Of a DNA stretch of 24,834 nucleotides, positions 1 to 8,025 are shown one piece after another. Where the stretch lies: contig CAZGTQ010000168.1 in the NCBI GenBank assembly GCA_964528575.1, positions 1 to 24,834 of the forward strand, in the 5' to 3' direction. Position 1 is the stretch's first letter. The number at the start of each line of letters is the position of its first letter. This DNA comes from CAZGTQ01 sp964528575. GTDB taxonomy: Bacteria; Planctomycetota; UBA1135; GCA-002686595. The notes beneath the pieces were generated by a model that searched no databases, had not been told where the DNA came from, and saw only the letters and a program-made list of their open reading frames with translations. Made by a program: the position numbers and the translations under genes.

Positions 1-7
1 GACAACA

Positions 8-55
8 AGGTGTGCGACACCGTATCGACTAGGTGTGCGACACCGTATCGACTAG
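8..55. repeat. Two tandem copies of a 23-bp unit with internal dyad
   Basis: A 23-bp unit is repeated exactly at 8-30 and 31-53, and the first two bases of a third copy follow. Each unit contains the dyad GGTGT-gcg-ACACC (5-bp arms, 3-nt loop). The end of the second copy supplies the stop codon (TAG on the minus strand) of the acetyltransferase gene. It could be a REP-like dispersed element or part of a 3' hairpin. The window edge hides whether more copies lie to the left. Confidence 0.85.
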
Positions 56-1032
56 AAGAAGTCGATGTCGCCCATCGACTGGTACCAGTGCGCGTGGAGC
101 CAGTTGCGGTCGGCGCTCGGGATCCACGAGCGGAAGACCTCCTGGTACGGCGTGCCGCGCGCGAAGAAGCCGTAGTCGCACTGGAAGCGGCGGAACGGCT
201 CGCTCTCGCTCGGGAGCCACGCGACGAGCCAGTCGCGGCCGCGCGCGCGCGCCTCGTGAGCGGCGTGGGCGACGAGCGCACGCTCGGCCTCGGCGTCGCC
301 CTGCGGGACGAGCAACTCGGACAGCGTCAGGAGCGACGCGTCCCAGCCGCCCTCGCGGAACGCGGCGACGCCACGCAGCGCGCCGCTCGACCGCTCGCGC
401 GCCTCGACCAGCACGTAGTCGATGCTCGGGTGGTCGCGATAGCGCCAGTGCAGGTACTCGACGTCGCGCACGATCGTCGCGCGCACCGACGCGCGGAACG
501 CCTCCCACAGCGCCTGCGCGTCGGCGCCGAGCGACGGCACGGGCCGGACCTCGAGCGACGGAGCGGGCTCGATTTGGGCGCGCAGCTCGTGCACGAGGAA
601 CACGACGTCGGTCAGCGCCTCGGCGCGCATGAAGCGGACGATGATCCGCCGCAGCCCCGGCTCCGGCCAGCCGTACATGAGCTTCGACGAGTGCGAGTGG
701 CTCTCGACGAACTCGCAGCCGACGCGGACCGCGGTGCCCGAGCCGCCGATGCCCCCGCGCAGCTCGGGATCGACCGCGATGTCCCCCCAGTTCTGCGCGA
801 AGTGCTCGTCGCGCCCGTCGACGACGAAGCGCTGGCTGACGCCCGCGAACACGGCCATGCAGCGGCCGTCCTGGTCGAACGCGCCGCGGAGCTCGGTGCG
901 CCCCGCCGGGTTGTGCTTGAAGCGCCAATCCCAATGCGCACGCGTGCGCCCCGGACCGTAGGCGCGCGCGTGCAAGTCGAGGATCGCCTCTTCGTCGCCA
1001 GGACGGAACGCCCGGTGTACGAGCCGACTCAT
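52..1032 (-). CDS. GNAT family N-acetyltransferase
   Basis: 326 residues, last gene of the sulfatase-MORN-GNAT operon. The N-terminal half looks like a GNAT fold: a start typical of the family (VHRAFRPGDEEAILDLH), and a motif-A-like acetyl-CoA loop in VDPELRGGIG at about residues 90-99. A second, less conserved half contains HWRYRDHP and may be a second GNAT-like lobe, as in double-GNAT enzymes. The ATG at 1032 overlaps the upstream TGA in ATGA, which fixes the start and suggests translational coupling. No signal peptide is seen, so it is cytoplasmic. The substrate is unknown. Proteins of this style often sit near polysaccharide or envelope genes, which fits the glycosyltransferase and sulfatase-like neighbours, but that is inference. 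Confidence 0.8.
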   Translation of the reverse strand: MSRLVHRAFRPGDEEAILDLHARAYGPGRTRAHWDWRFKHNPAGRTELRGAFDQDGRCMAVFAGVSQRFVVDGRDEHFAQNWGDIAVDPELRGGIGGSGTAVRVGCEFVESHSHSSKLMYGWPEPGLRRIIVRFMRAEALTDVVFLVHELRAQIEPAPSLEVRPVPSLGADAQALWEAFRASVRATIVRDVEYLHWRYRDHPSIDYVLVEARERSSGALRGVAAFREGGWDASLLTLSELLVPQGDAEAERALVAHAAHEARARGRDWLVAWLPSESEPFRRFQCDYGFFARGTPYQEVFRSWIPSADRNWLHAHWYQSMGDIDFF

Positions 1033-1781
1033 CCGTCCGATCCGCCGGGCAGGGCCCCGACGCGCTCGCCGCGTTCGTAGATGCCGGAGAGCGGGTGGAG
1101 CACGTCCGGCTCGAGCCGCACCTCCCAGCGCCCGTGCCGCACCCCGCGCTCGTGCTCGCCCCGCACGATCGTCCGGCCCGTCGCGTCGTACTGCGCGTAC
1201 GGCCCGTGCAGCTCGCCGTCCGCGTACGCCGCCTCGAGGCGCAGTACGCCGTCGACATCGTACGTGCGCTCGACCCCGTGACGCACGCCGCGCAGCCGCT
1301 CGGTCTCGCTGCGCAGCGTCCCGCTCTCGTCGTACACGGCGCGCGAGCCGCTCTCGACGCCGCCCGCGTACTCCGTGCGCAGCGCGGGCGTCCCGTCCTC
1401 GTACCAGGAGCGCCAGGTCCCTTCCCTGTTGCCGTCCACGTAGTCTCCTTCCATCGCGAGCGTCCCGGTCGCGTGCCAGCGGCGCCAGCGCTCCGCCGGC
1501 AGCCCCGCCCGAAAAGCCCCTTCGCGCTGTGGGGTGCCGTCCTCGTACCAGGACGCCCACGCGCCGTCGAGCGCGCCCGCGCGGTAGGTCGCGAGCGACT
1601 TGCGCTCGCCGTTGTCGAACCACGTCTCCCAACGGCCGTGCGGCGTGCCGTCACGCAGGCGCACGACGGCCCAGGGACGACCGCTCGCGTAGCGCGTCAC
1701 GCGCTCGGTGACGTCGCTGCACGCCGTCAGGACGAGCGCGGCGAGCACGGCGAGCGCGAGCGCCCCGCGCAGGGCGCTCAC
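1029..1781 (-). CDS. YwqK-type MORN-repeat lipoprotein
   Basis: 250 residues. The N-terminus has a short hydrophobic stretch ending in the lipobox LTAC (Cys21), so it is a predicted exported lipoprotein. The rest is about seven degenerate repeats of 22-24 residues of the form G..HG.W..W..DG....E..Y..G, the MORN_2/YwqK pattern (for example HGRWETWFDNGERKSLATY and GTWRSWYEDGTPALRTEY). Such repeats form beta-hairpin stacks. YwqK is sometimes named an antitoxin, but there is no toxin partner here and the lipoprotein signal argues for a structural or binding role at the envelope. The start is GTG, overlapping the upstream sulfatase stop as GTGA; the stop overlaps the next ATG. Function is not known beyond the repeat class. 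Confidence 0.82.
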   Translation of the reverse strand: MSALRGALALAVLAALVLTACSDVTERVTRYASGRPWAVVRLRDGTPHGRWETWFDNGERKSLATYRAGALDGAWASWYEDGTPQREGAFRAGLPAERWRRWHATGTLAMEGDYVDGNREGTWRSWYEDGTPALRTEYAGGVESGSRAVYDESGTLRSETERLRGVRHGVERTYDVDGVLRLEAAYADGELHGPYAQYDATGRTIVRGEHERGVRHGRWEVRLEPDVLHPLSGIYERGERVGALPGGSDG

Positions 1782-3103
1782 CGCTCGCCCTCCGCGTAGC
1801 CGAGGTCGCGCAGCGCGTCGAGCTCCTCGGCGCCGGGCACGCGCTCGGGCGAGCGACCGTAGCGCGCCGCGGCAGCCTCGGCCTGCGCCAGCGTCCGCTC
1901 GAGCTCGGCCGTCAGCGCGCGCACGACGTCGGGGTGGTCGGCCGCGACGTCGCGCCGCTCGCCGGGGTCGGCGACGCGGTCGTAGAGCGACGGCGTGGGC
2001 GGCTCGGCGGCGAGGTCGATGACGAGCTTCCAGCGGCCGGAGACGATCGAGCGCAGCGGCGCGCTCGCGCGCAGGCGCAGCTCCGCGACCGCCGGCCGCT
2101 CGGCGAGGCCCGCTCCGTCGAGGAGCGGGACGAGGCTGCGCCCCGCGAGGCCGTCCGGGACCGCGCACCCGACGAGCTCGAGCAACGTCGGGAGCACGTC
2201 GACCGTGCGGACGAGGTCGGGGACGACACGCGGCTCGATGCCGGGCCCGGCGATCACGAGCGGGACGCGCGTGAGCTCGTCGAAGAGCGTGTGGCCGTGG
2301 AACGTTCCGCCGTGGTCGCCGAGCTCCTCGCCGTGGTCGGAGAGCACGACGACGAGCGTCTCGCGCGCGAGGCCCGTCCGCTCGAGCGCGTCGAGCACGC
2401 GCCCGACGTGGAAGTCGGTCCAGCGGATCTCGCCGTCGTACAGGTCGCGCAGCGACTGGAGCGGGTCGGTCGCGTCCGTCGTCGAAAAACGCTCCGAGAA
2501 GCCGGGGTGGAAGACGAAGTCGTCGTGCGGGTCGAAGTAGTGCAGCCAGAGGAGCCACGGCAGCTCGTCCGGCGAGTCCGCCTTCGCCTCGAGGAAGCGC
2601 ACGGCGGCGGCGGAGATCCGCTCCGACGTGACTGCGCGCGACGGCTCGACGTCGGGCCGGTACGCCGAGTCGTCGAAATGCACGATCCCCTGCTGCAGGC
2701 CGTGGTCCATCCCGAGATAGACGGCGCTGGAGATCGATGCGGTGTCGTAGCCGTGGGCGAGCAGGTGCTCGGCGAGCGTCGTGTGCGAGGGATCGAGACG
2801 CGACGTGAACGTCCAGCAGCCGTGCGTCGAGCTGTAGTGCGAGGTCAGCACCGTCGCCAGCGTCGGCAGCGTCCACGAGGACGATGCCTGCGCGTGGTCG
2901 AACACCGCCGCGCGCGCCGCCAGCGCGTCCAGGTTCGGCGACGTGTCGCGCCAGTAGCCGTGGAAGCCGAGGTGGTCGGCGCGCAGCGTGTCGATGCTGA
3001 CGAGGAGCACGTTCGGCGGCGGCGCGCTCCACGGCGGCTCGTGCTCGGCGGGACCGCACGCGCCCAGCACGACGAGAGCGACGACGAGGCGTTCCCGCTC
3101 CAT
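1778..3103 (-). CDS. Sulfatase-like (alkaline phosphatase superfamily) lipoprotein
   Basis: 441 residues. A short N-terminus with lipobox LGAC (Cys16) indicates a membrane-anchored exported enzyme. The arylsulfatase-type metal site is complete: NVLLVSIDTLRADHLG (Asp38), SDHGEELGDHGG (Asp256, His257) and FHGHTLFDE (His269/271), followed by RVPLVIAGPG. The formylglycine motif C/S-x-P-x-R is replaced by TLPTL at 78-82, giving Thr at the nucleophile position. This is seen in a branch of sulfatase-like proteins and in Thr-dependent phospho-transferases such as LtaS. Sulfate-ester hydrolysis is therefore not assured; a phosphodiesterase or phosphotransferase activity is an alternative. First gene of the operon. 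The ATG at 3103 sits just after a TATACA box. Confidence 0.88.
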   Translation of the reverse strand: MERERLVVALVVLGACGPAEHEPPWSAPPPNVLLVSIDTLRADHLGFHGYWRDTSPNLDALAARAAVFDHAQASSSWTLPTLATVLTSHYSSTHGCWTFTSRLDPSHTTLAEHLLAHGYDTASISSAVYLGMDHGLQQGIVHFDDSAYRPDVEPSRAVTSERISAAAVRFLEAKADSPDELPWLLWLHYFDPHDDFVFHPGFSERFSTTDATDPLQSLRDLYDGEIRWTDFHVGRVLDALERTGLARETLVVVLSDHGEELGDHGGTFHGHTLFDELTRVPLVIAGPGIEPRVVPDLVRTVDVLPTLLELVGCAVPDGLAGRSLVPLLDGAGLAERPAVAELRLRASAPLRSIVSGRWKLVIDLAAEPPTPSLYDRVADPGERRDVAADHPDVVRALTAELERTLAQAEAAAARYGRSPERVPGAEELDALRDLGYAEGER

Positions 3104-3130
3104 GCGCGCAATTGTATAGCTTGCGCTGCG
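3104..3130. promoter_or_regulatory. 27-bp divergent promoter spacer
   Basis: Only 27 bp separate the start codons of the sulfatase-like and glycosyltransferase genes. In this GC-rich context the AT-rich core attgtatagc stands out. It reads as a possible -10 in both directions (TATACA for the minus gene, TATAGC for the plus gene), each about 14-16 nt from its ATG. Leaders would be very short or absent. No clear -35 element was found. Confidence 0.35.
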
Positions 3131-4678
3131 ATGGCCGCGGGAGCTCAGCCGCGCGGGCGCGCGATCGCGTGGCCCCTCGTCGTCCTCGTGCTCGGCGCGA
3201 GCGTCGGGTTGGCCCTCGTCGTCGAGCCGTGGGAGGTGACGAGCCCCGACGCGGCGATCTACGTCCTGACCGCGCGCTCGCTGCTCGAGGGCGAGGGCTA
3301 CAGCTACGTCGGCGAGCCGTTCGTCCTGCGGCCGCCCGGCTTCCCGGTGCTGCTCGTGCCCGTGCTCGCGCTGTTCGGGACGAGCTTCCTCGCGCTGCAC
3401 GTCTGGGTCGGTCTGTTCGGCATCGCGTGCGCCGCGCTGCTGTTCGTGCTCGTCGCGCCCCGGCTGGGGACGCCGCTCGCGTTCGCGGTCGCCGCCGCGC
3501 TGCTCCTGAGCCCGGGCTACCAGCAAGTCTCGCAGCTCGTGCTGTCCGACGTGCCGGGCGCGGCGCTCGCGCTCGCGGCGCTGGTGCTCGACCGCCGCGC
3601 GCGCGCGGCACCGCCGAGCGCCGGGCGCGAGCTCGCCGTCGGCCTGTGCATCGCGGCCGCGGCGTACGTGCGCTCGGTCAACCTCGTCCTGGTGCCGGCG
3701 CTGCTCGTCTCGCGGGTGCTGCAGCGGCGCGACGGAGCCGACGCGGGGCTCGCTACCCGCGCGTTCGTCCGGGGCCGCGTCCTGCTGCTCGTGCTCGTCC
3801 CGCTCGTAGCGCTCGCGCCGTGGAGCGTGCGCTGCGCGCTGCGCCGTTCGCCGGCGCCGGCGGAGCAGGTCGGCGCGTACACGTACTGGACCGCGATGTG
3901 GCACGCGGATCCGGCGGACCCGGGCTCGCGCTTGCTCGCGCCGTCCGAGCTCGCGGCGCGCGTCCCCGTGCGGCTCGTCGAGGTGCTCGCGAACCTGGGC
4001 GACCGGATGCGCGAGCGGGGTCACGAGCCGGTCCATCTCCTCTTCGGCGCTCTCCTCGGCGCGAGCCTGGTCGTCGTCTTCGCGCGCCGCCGCGACGCAC
4101 CGGAGGCGTACGCGCTCGCGGTGTTCGCGGTGCTGCTCGTGATCCACGGCTTCCACGCGAACCTCGCGGTGCCGGTCTTCGCCCTCGCGCTGGCGGCGAG
4201 CGTCGAGGTGCTCGTCCTCGTCCTCGGACGGCTTGGATCGGAGCGCTTCGCCCGGGGCATCGTGCTCGTCGCGCTCGCCGCCCTCGCGGTCCACGACTTC
4301 GACCCGCGCTTCGAGTACCACCGGACGGACGAGCGGAGAACGGCGGCGCGGCTGCACCAGGAGCTCGTCTCGGACTGCGCGCAGCTCGAGCGGCTGCTCG
4401 AGCCCGACGCGCGGCTGGCGGCCTGGACCGGCTGGGACGTGGCGCTCCATCTCGACCGGCCCGTCCCGAGCCTGCGCTTCGTCGCGGAGCGCGAGGGTCT
4501 GGCGGGCGCCGTGCGGCTGCTGCGCGAGCGGCGCATCGACGCCGTGCTCGTCAACGGCGCGGACGAGGCGGCGCTCCGACTGGGCGCATACCTCGCGGCC
4601 CTCGACGCGGGGACGCCGCTCGCGACGGGCCGGCTGCACCGTATCGCCGATCCGGCAGCGCTGCCGGCGGCCCGCTGA
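3131..4678 (+). CDS. GT-C type membrane glycosyltransferase (ArnT/PMT-like)
   Basis: 515 residues with about 9-11 hydrophobic segments. The first helix (residues about 11-31) is followed by the loop VTSPDAAIYVLTARSLLEGEGYSY. Asp40 and the spaced A..Y...ARSL pattern match the first periplasmic loop of GT-C enzymes that use polyprenyl-phosphate sugars (PMT/ArnT/glycosyltransferase 39 type). A hydrophilic region from about residue 395 to the end probably forms a periplasmic domain. Likely role: transfer of a sugar to lipid or protein outside the membrane; donor and acceptor cannot be told. The ATG at 3131 is chosen because it lies directly after the divergent spacer and before the first helix. 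It diverges from the sulfatase operon, so co-regulation is possible. Confidence 0.8.
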   Translation: MAAGAQPRGRAIAWPLVVLVLGASVGLALVVEPWEVTSPDAAIYVLTARSLLEGEGYSYVGEPFVLRPPGFPVLLVPVLALFGTSFLALHVWVGLFGIACAALLFVLVAPRLGTPLAFAVAAALLLSPGYQQVSQLVLSDVPGAALALAALVLDRRARAAPPSAGRELAVGLCIAAAAYVRSVNLVLVPALLVSRVLQRRDGADAGLATRAFVRGRVLLLVLVPLVALAPWSVRCALRRSPAPAEQVGAYTYWTAMWHADPADPGSRLLAPSELAARVPVRLVEVLANLGDRMRERGHEPVHLLFGALLGASLVVVFARRRDAPEAYALAVFAVLLVIHGFHANLAVPVFALALAASVEVLVLVLGRLGSERFARGIVLVALAALAVHDFDPRFEYHRTDERRTAARLHQELVSDCAQLERLLEPDARLAAWTGWDVALHLDRPVPSLRFVAEREGLAGAVRLLRERRIDAVLVNGADEAALRLGAYLAALDAGTPLATGRLHRIADPAALPAAR

Positions 4679-4721
4679 GCCAGCATCCTCGCGCTGACTT
4701 CGCGCCGCACGGGAGCCGAGC

Positions 4722-5990
4722 CTAGAACTGCCCGTCGAGCAGCACCGCGGCCGAGCCGGACGCGACGCGGAATTCCCCGCCGGTCGACAGGACGACGCCC
4801 TGCACGAACGCCGAGAGCGACTCGACGCCGGGCGCGAACTGGCCGAGCGGGATGCCGAACCCGACCGTGCCCGACGCGTCGATCGTGCCGGCGATCAGCA
4901 CGAGGTAGGACGGCGCGACGAGCAGCGAGCCGTACACCGGCACGACGAGCTCCGCCGCGGGCGCGAGCGAGATCGCGGCGAGCGCGACGTCGCCTTCGTC
5001 GCCGCGCAGAACGACGTCGACGACGCCGTTCTCGCGCACCGGCGCCGAGACCGAGAGCTCCCGCGCGCTGCCCGGCAGGAACGTGTGGGAGGCCGGGTCG
5101 GAGATCGCCGGCCCCGGGTTCGACGGGACGTTGCACCACGTCGACCACCCGCCCCACGGGCCGGCGAGACCGCCCTGGAACGTCGAGTCGAGCGAGTGAG
5201 CAGCGTTCCCGCCGCCGTCGAGCTGCAGGCCGGCGCCACCGTCTCCCGCCGGGTGCCCCGTCCCGGTGAACGGCGAGCCCTCGGCGCACGGCACGCCCTG
5301 CCCGCCGACGAACGTGCACCCGGACGCGAAGAGCAAGCTCTCGAGCAGTTGGGCTCCGGGGGAAGCGTTGCTCCCGAGAGAGATGTAGCTGCCCGATCCG
5401 CCGGCGAACGAGCAATCCCACGCGTGCACCGACGACTGGGCCGACAAGAGCCCGGAGCTCGTCGCGGACCAGGAGAAGGCCGTGGCGGACGGCGCGTCGA
5501 ACGTCGAGCGCAGGAGCACGACCTCGCTCGACTGTGCGACGCGCGCTGCGGGCGCTGCGCCGTCGGCCGACGGGTCGGCACCGAACGCTCCGTCCTCGAT
5601 CCAGACCAGGCCCGCGCACCCGTCGATCTCGAGCGCGGGCACGTATTGCGCGGCTCCGAGCCCCGGCTGCGACGGCGCGAGCACCATCGTCGCGTCGAGC
5701 CCGCGCACGACGACGCGCTCGAGCGCCGGGCTGCCCTCGACGCGGATCCCGGCGGCGACGGCGGTCGCGCCGTCCTCGACGACGATCGTGAGCGGGCGGT
5801 CGACGAGGACGAAGCCGTACGTGCCCGCCTTGACGAGGATCGTGTCGCCGGAAGCCGCGGCGAGCACGGCGTCCGCGATCTGGAGGAAGTCGACGCCCGC
5901 TCCGCCGTCGTCGTCGACGACGAGCACGTCGCCCGCGGCGGACGTGGCGAGCAAGACGAGAGCGAGGGGACCGAGCGCACGCTGGACCAT
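4722..5990 (-). CDS. Secreted right-handed beta-helix protein
   Basis: 422 residues. The signal peptide is MVQRALGPLALVLLATSAAG, with mature sequence from about DVLVVDDDGG. The segment GVDFLQIADAVLAAASGDTI followed by LVKAGTY is the typical opening of secreted parallel beta-helix proteins (pectin-lyase fold). About 250 residues with many short strands and Gly/Ser/Asn turns follow, including VVVRGLDA and LLESLLFASGCTFVGG. A C-terminal beta domain (about 300-422) ends in VLLDGQF and may be an anchoring or sorting domain. No catalytic residues are recognisable, so carbohydrate binding or lysis is only a possibility. The ATG at 5990 has GGAGG 6 nt upstream and is preferred over the GTG at 6002. 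It converges with the glycosyltransferase gene, with 43 bp between them. Confidence 0.78.
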   Translation of the reverse strand: MVQRALGPLALVLLATSAAGDVLVVDDDGGAGVDFLQIADAVLAAASGDTILVKAGTYGFVLVDRPLTIVVEDGATAVAAGIRVEGSPALERVVVRGLDATMVLAPSQPGLGAAQYVPALEIDGCAGLVWIEDGAFGADPSADGAAPAARVAQSSEVVLLRSTFDAPSATAFSWSATSSGLLSAQSSVHAWDCSFAGGSGSYISLGSNASPGAQLLESLLFASGCTFVGGQGVPCAEGSPFTGTGHPAGDGGAGLQLDGGGNAAHSLDSTFQGGLAGPWGGWSTWCNVPSNPGPAISDPASHTFLPGSARELSVSAPVRENGVVDVVLRGDEGDVALAAISLAPAAELVVPVYGSLLVAPSYLVLIAGTIDASGTVGFGIPLGQFAPGVESLSAFVQGVVLSTGGEFRVASGSAAVLLDGQF

Positions 5991-6002
5991 GAGGCCCTCC
6001 AC

Positions 6003-6050
6003 GTCGGCGAAAGAGGCCGGGTCGGCGAAAGAGGCCAGGTCGGCGAAAGC
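6003..6050. repeat. 18-bp tandem repeat, about 2.7 copies
   Basis: The unit gtcggcgaaagaggccgg occurs at 6003-6020, again at 6021-6038 with one change, and partly at 6039-6050. It lies just upstream of the beta-helix gene start, in the untranslated leader or promoter zone. It could be slipped-strand variation or a multi-site protein-binding region. Confidence 0.8.
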
Positions 6051-6086
6051 GGGGGACCCGAGGGATCGTCGCGGGCCGCTCCGGTT

Positions 6087-6114
6087 TCCTCAAGATCGCC
6101 GATTTCTTGGAGGA
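6087..6114 (-). terminator. Imperfect hairpin downstream of the peroxiredoxin gene
   Basis: On the plus strand TCCTCAAG (6087-6094) pairs with CTTGGAGGA (6106-6114) through 8 bp with one bulged base and an 11-nt loop. It is 80 bp past the peroxiredoxin stop on the minus strand. No run of T follows, so it may be only a 3' stabilising structure. A short direct repeat, ggatcgtcgcgg, flanks it at 6063 and 6112. Confidence 0.3.
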
Positions 6115-6196
6115 TCGTCGCGGCGCTGGAGGACGGGCGAGCGCGCGCCTCTCGCGAACGCGCGCCCGCCCGTCTCGTCGGTCCGGTTCGGAGCCG

Positions 6197-6796
6197 CTAC
6201 AGCGACTTCGCGTGCGTCGCGAGGTAGCTGGCGACGCCCTCGGCGGTGGGCTTCATGCCCTCCTTGCCCTCGCTCCAGTTCGCGGGGCAGACCTCGCCGT
6301 GCTCCTCGTGGAAGCGCAGCGCGTCGACCATGCGCAGAGCCTCGGCGACGTTGCGGCCGAGCGGCAGGTCGTTGACGACCTGGTGGCGGACGATGCCCTG
6401 GCGGTCGATCAGGAACAGGCCGCGGTAGGCGATCGCGCCGTTCGACGTGAGCACGTCGTAGTTGCGCGCGATGCTCTTGTCGAGGTCGCTGATGAGGCGG
6501 TAGCCGATCTGGCCGATGCCGCCCTTCGCGCGGTCCGTGTTGCGCCACGCGAGGTGCGTGAAGTGCGAATCGACGGACACGCCGAGCACTTCGCAGGTGC
6601 GCTCCTTGAACTCGGAAAGATGGTTGTCGAACGCAACGATCTCCGAGGGGCACACGAACGTGAAATCGAGCGGATAGAAGAAGAGGATCACGTACTTCCC
6701 CTGGAGCTTGGAGAGCGTGACCTTCTCGAACTTGCCGTCGGGCGTGACGGACTCTGCGGTGAAGTCGGGGGCGGCTTGGCCAACGAGTACGGACAT
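6197..6796 (-). CDS. 2-Cys peroxiredoxin (AhpC/Prx1 class)
   Basis: 199 residues, full length for the family. The peroxidatic site is YPLDFTFVCPSEI with Cys49, and the resolving cysteine is Cys170 in HGEVCPANW, so this is a typical 2-Cys Prx. It reduces H2O2, organic peroxides or peroxynitrite, with thioredoxin or AhpF as reductant. A GGIG motif (about 92-95) is present, but the C-terminal YF motif of hyperoxidation-sensitive enzymes is not. No signal peptide, so it is cytoplasmic. The nearby TlpA-like gene is exported and is probably not its reductant. It lies in the same direction as the thioredoxin-like gene but is separated by a 182-bp spacer with repeats, so it probably has its own promoter. 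I cannot choose between ahpC and prx names. Confidence 0.95.
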   Translation of the reverse strand: MSVLVGQAAPDFTAESVTPDGKFEKVTLSKLQGKYVILFFYPLDFTFVCPSEIVAFDNHLSEFKERTCEVLGVSVDSHFTHLAWRNTDRAKGGIGQIGYRLISDLDKSIARNYDVLTSNGAIAYRGLFLIDRQGIVRHQVVNDLPLGRNVAEALRMVDALRFHEEHGEVCPANWSEGKEGMKPTAEGVASYLATHAKSL

Positions 6797-6891
6797 GGCT
6801 GCTTACGAGAGCGTGAGCCCTCGTCGTGGAGAATCGCGATGGTGTTCGACGAGCGGTCGGGGGCGGCGGGAGCCTCTGCCGCCGCTCGATC

Positions 6892-6943
6892 GGGCTGCAC
6901 AGTGTAGTCGGGCCGCACAGTGCGGGCCGCACAGTGTAGTCGG
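6892..6943. repeat. Short direct repeats GGGCYGCACAGTG, three copies
   Basis: Copies start at 6892, 6910 and 6924. The first and third continue as TAGTCG and match over about 19 bp with one difference; the middle one is truncated. They lie in the 182-bp spacer between the TlpA-like gene and the peroxiredoxin gene. They may be binding sites or a decayed tandem array. Confidence 0.75.
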
Positions 6944-6978
6944 AGCGTCCGCCCGCGCGAATCCGCTCTCCCGAGCGG

Positions 6979-7968
6979 CTACGCGGCCGTGATCAGGGAC
7001 GCGAGCCGGCGGGCGCGGGCCGCCGACCGGGTTCCCTCGTGGTCCTCGGCCAGATCGATCAGCCTCTTCGCGAGCTTCTCGTCCGGCCCTTCCTCGTAGA
7101 GCTTGCGCTCGAGCTTCGCCAGCGCCTCGGACGCGTCGAGCTCGGCCCCGTCCGCGCGCGCCTTCGCGAGCAGGTCCGCGACGCGCTGGCCGAGCGCGCT
7201 CTGGTCGTCGAGCGCCTTCGCGAGCTCCGCGAGCCGCCCGACGCCTCCGGACGCGAAGCCGTTGGCGACTTGCCACTCCGCGCGGTCGATGCGCGCGCCG
7301 ATGCGCTGCTCGAACAGCGCGATCGTCTCGGTCGCGCGGGTCGCCTCGTCGCCGGTCGCGCTCTCGGAGACCTTGCGCGCGGCGTCGATCGCGTTCGCGT
7401 AGTTGCCCTTGCCGAAGTCCTTCCACGCCTTGTGCAGCGACTTCGGCGCGTCGGCGGGAGCTCGCTTCGTGGCCTCGACGAGCTCGGCGATCTTCTCCTC
7501 GAGCTGCCCGTGGATCTCCTGCGTGTAGCCCGCGAGCACGATCTCGCCCTCGGGCGACAGCAGCGCCGAGTGCGGGATGCCCTCGAAGCCGAGGTTGAAG
7601 ACGCGCTCGGTCGTCCACATCGCGCCGTTGCCGAGCCACTTCTTGCCGAGCGCGAACGACGCCATTTTGTCGTCGGTCGCACCCTGGCATTCGACGAGGA
7701 GGATCGCGAGGTCGTCGCCGTACTGCTGCGCGAGCTTCATCGCCGACGGGACGGCGAAACCGATGCACGGCGGGCAGTTGGTGCCCCAGAAGTCGACGAG
7801 CACGGGACGGCCGCGCAGGTCCTCGAGCGATTCGAGGCCATGGCCGTCGAGCACCTCGCCGCGGAACGTGTACGTGGGCGTGTCGCCCACCGATGCGGTG
7901 CCTTGGGCCGCGAGCGCGCCGGTGAGCGCGACGCTTGCGGCGATCGTGGCGAACAGGGAACGAGTCAT
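6979..7968 (-). CDS. Secreted TlpA-like thioredoxin with helical C-terminal domain
   Basis: 329 residues. The signal peptide is MTRSLFATIAASVALTGALA. Residues about 25-170 form a TlpA/ResA-type thioredoxin fold: VLVDFWGTNCPPCIGF with active-site Cys65-Pro-Pro-Cys68, and the cis-proline loop EGIPHSALLSPEGEIV. Residues about 175-329 are charged and helical, with TPR-like spacing (AWKDFGKGNYANAIDAARKV), and probably bind a partner. Expected role: periplasmic disulfide reduction or thiol exchange. The start is ATG with AAGGA about 8 nt upstream. It lies 57 bp downstream of the fusion oxidoreductase on the same strand, so it could be read through from that operon. Confidence 0.88.
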   Translation of the reverse strand: MTRSLFATIAASVALTGALAAQGTASVGDTPTYTFRGEVLDGHGLESLEDLRGRPVLVDFWGTNCPPCIGFAVPSAMKLAQQYGDDLAILLVECQGATDDKMASFALGKKWLGNGAMWTTERVFNLGFEGIPHSALLSPEGEIVLAGYTQEIHGQLEEKIAELVEATKRAPADAPKSLHKAWKDFGKGNYANAIDAARKVSESATGDEATRATETIALFEQRIGARIDRAEWQVANGFASGGVGRLAELAKALDDQSALGQRVADLLAKARADGAELDASEALAKLERKLYEEGPDEKLAKRLIDLAEDHEGTRSAARARRLASLITAA

Positions 7969-8025
7969 GATCTGCGTCCTTCCGAAACGCGAACGCGGAT
8001 CCGGCGCGCAAGCGCAACGGCGCCC

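Noticed and set aside
10..1080. Plus-strand open frame at the left edge
   Set aside because: It is a mirror of the GNAT gene, with Arg/Ala/Glu-rich sequence and no motif.
1029..1781. MORN/YwqK protein as antitoxin of a toxin-antitoxin pair
   Set aside because: It has a lipoprotein signal and no toxin-like partner. The neighbours are sulfatase-like and acetyltransferase genes.
1934..3130. N-terminal extension of the glycosyltransferase frame
   Set aside because: The extension is antisense to the sulfatase-like gene and is charged low-complexity sequence; the membrane protein begins at the ATG at 3131.
6003..6943. CRISPR array
   Set aside because: The tandem units are 18-20 bp with no unique spacers of regular length, and no cas gene is present.
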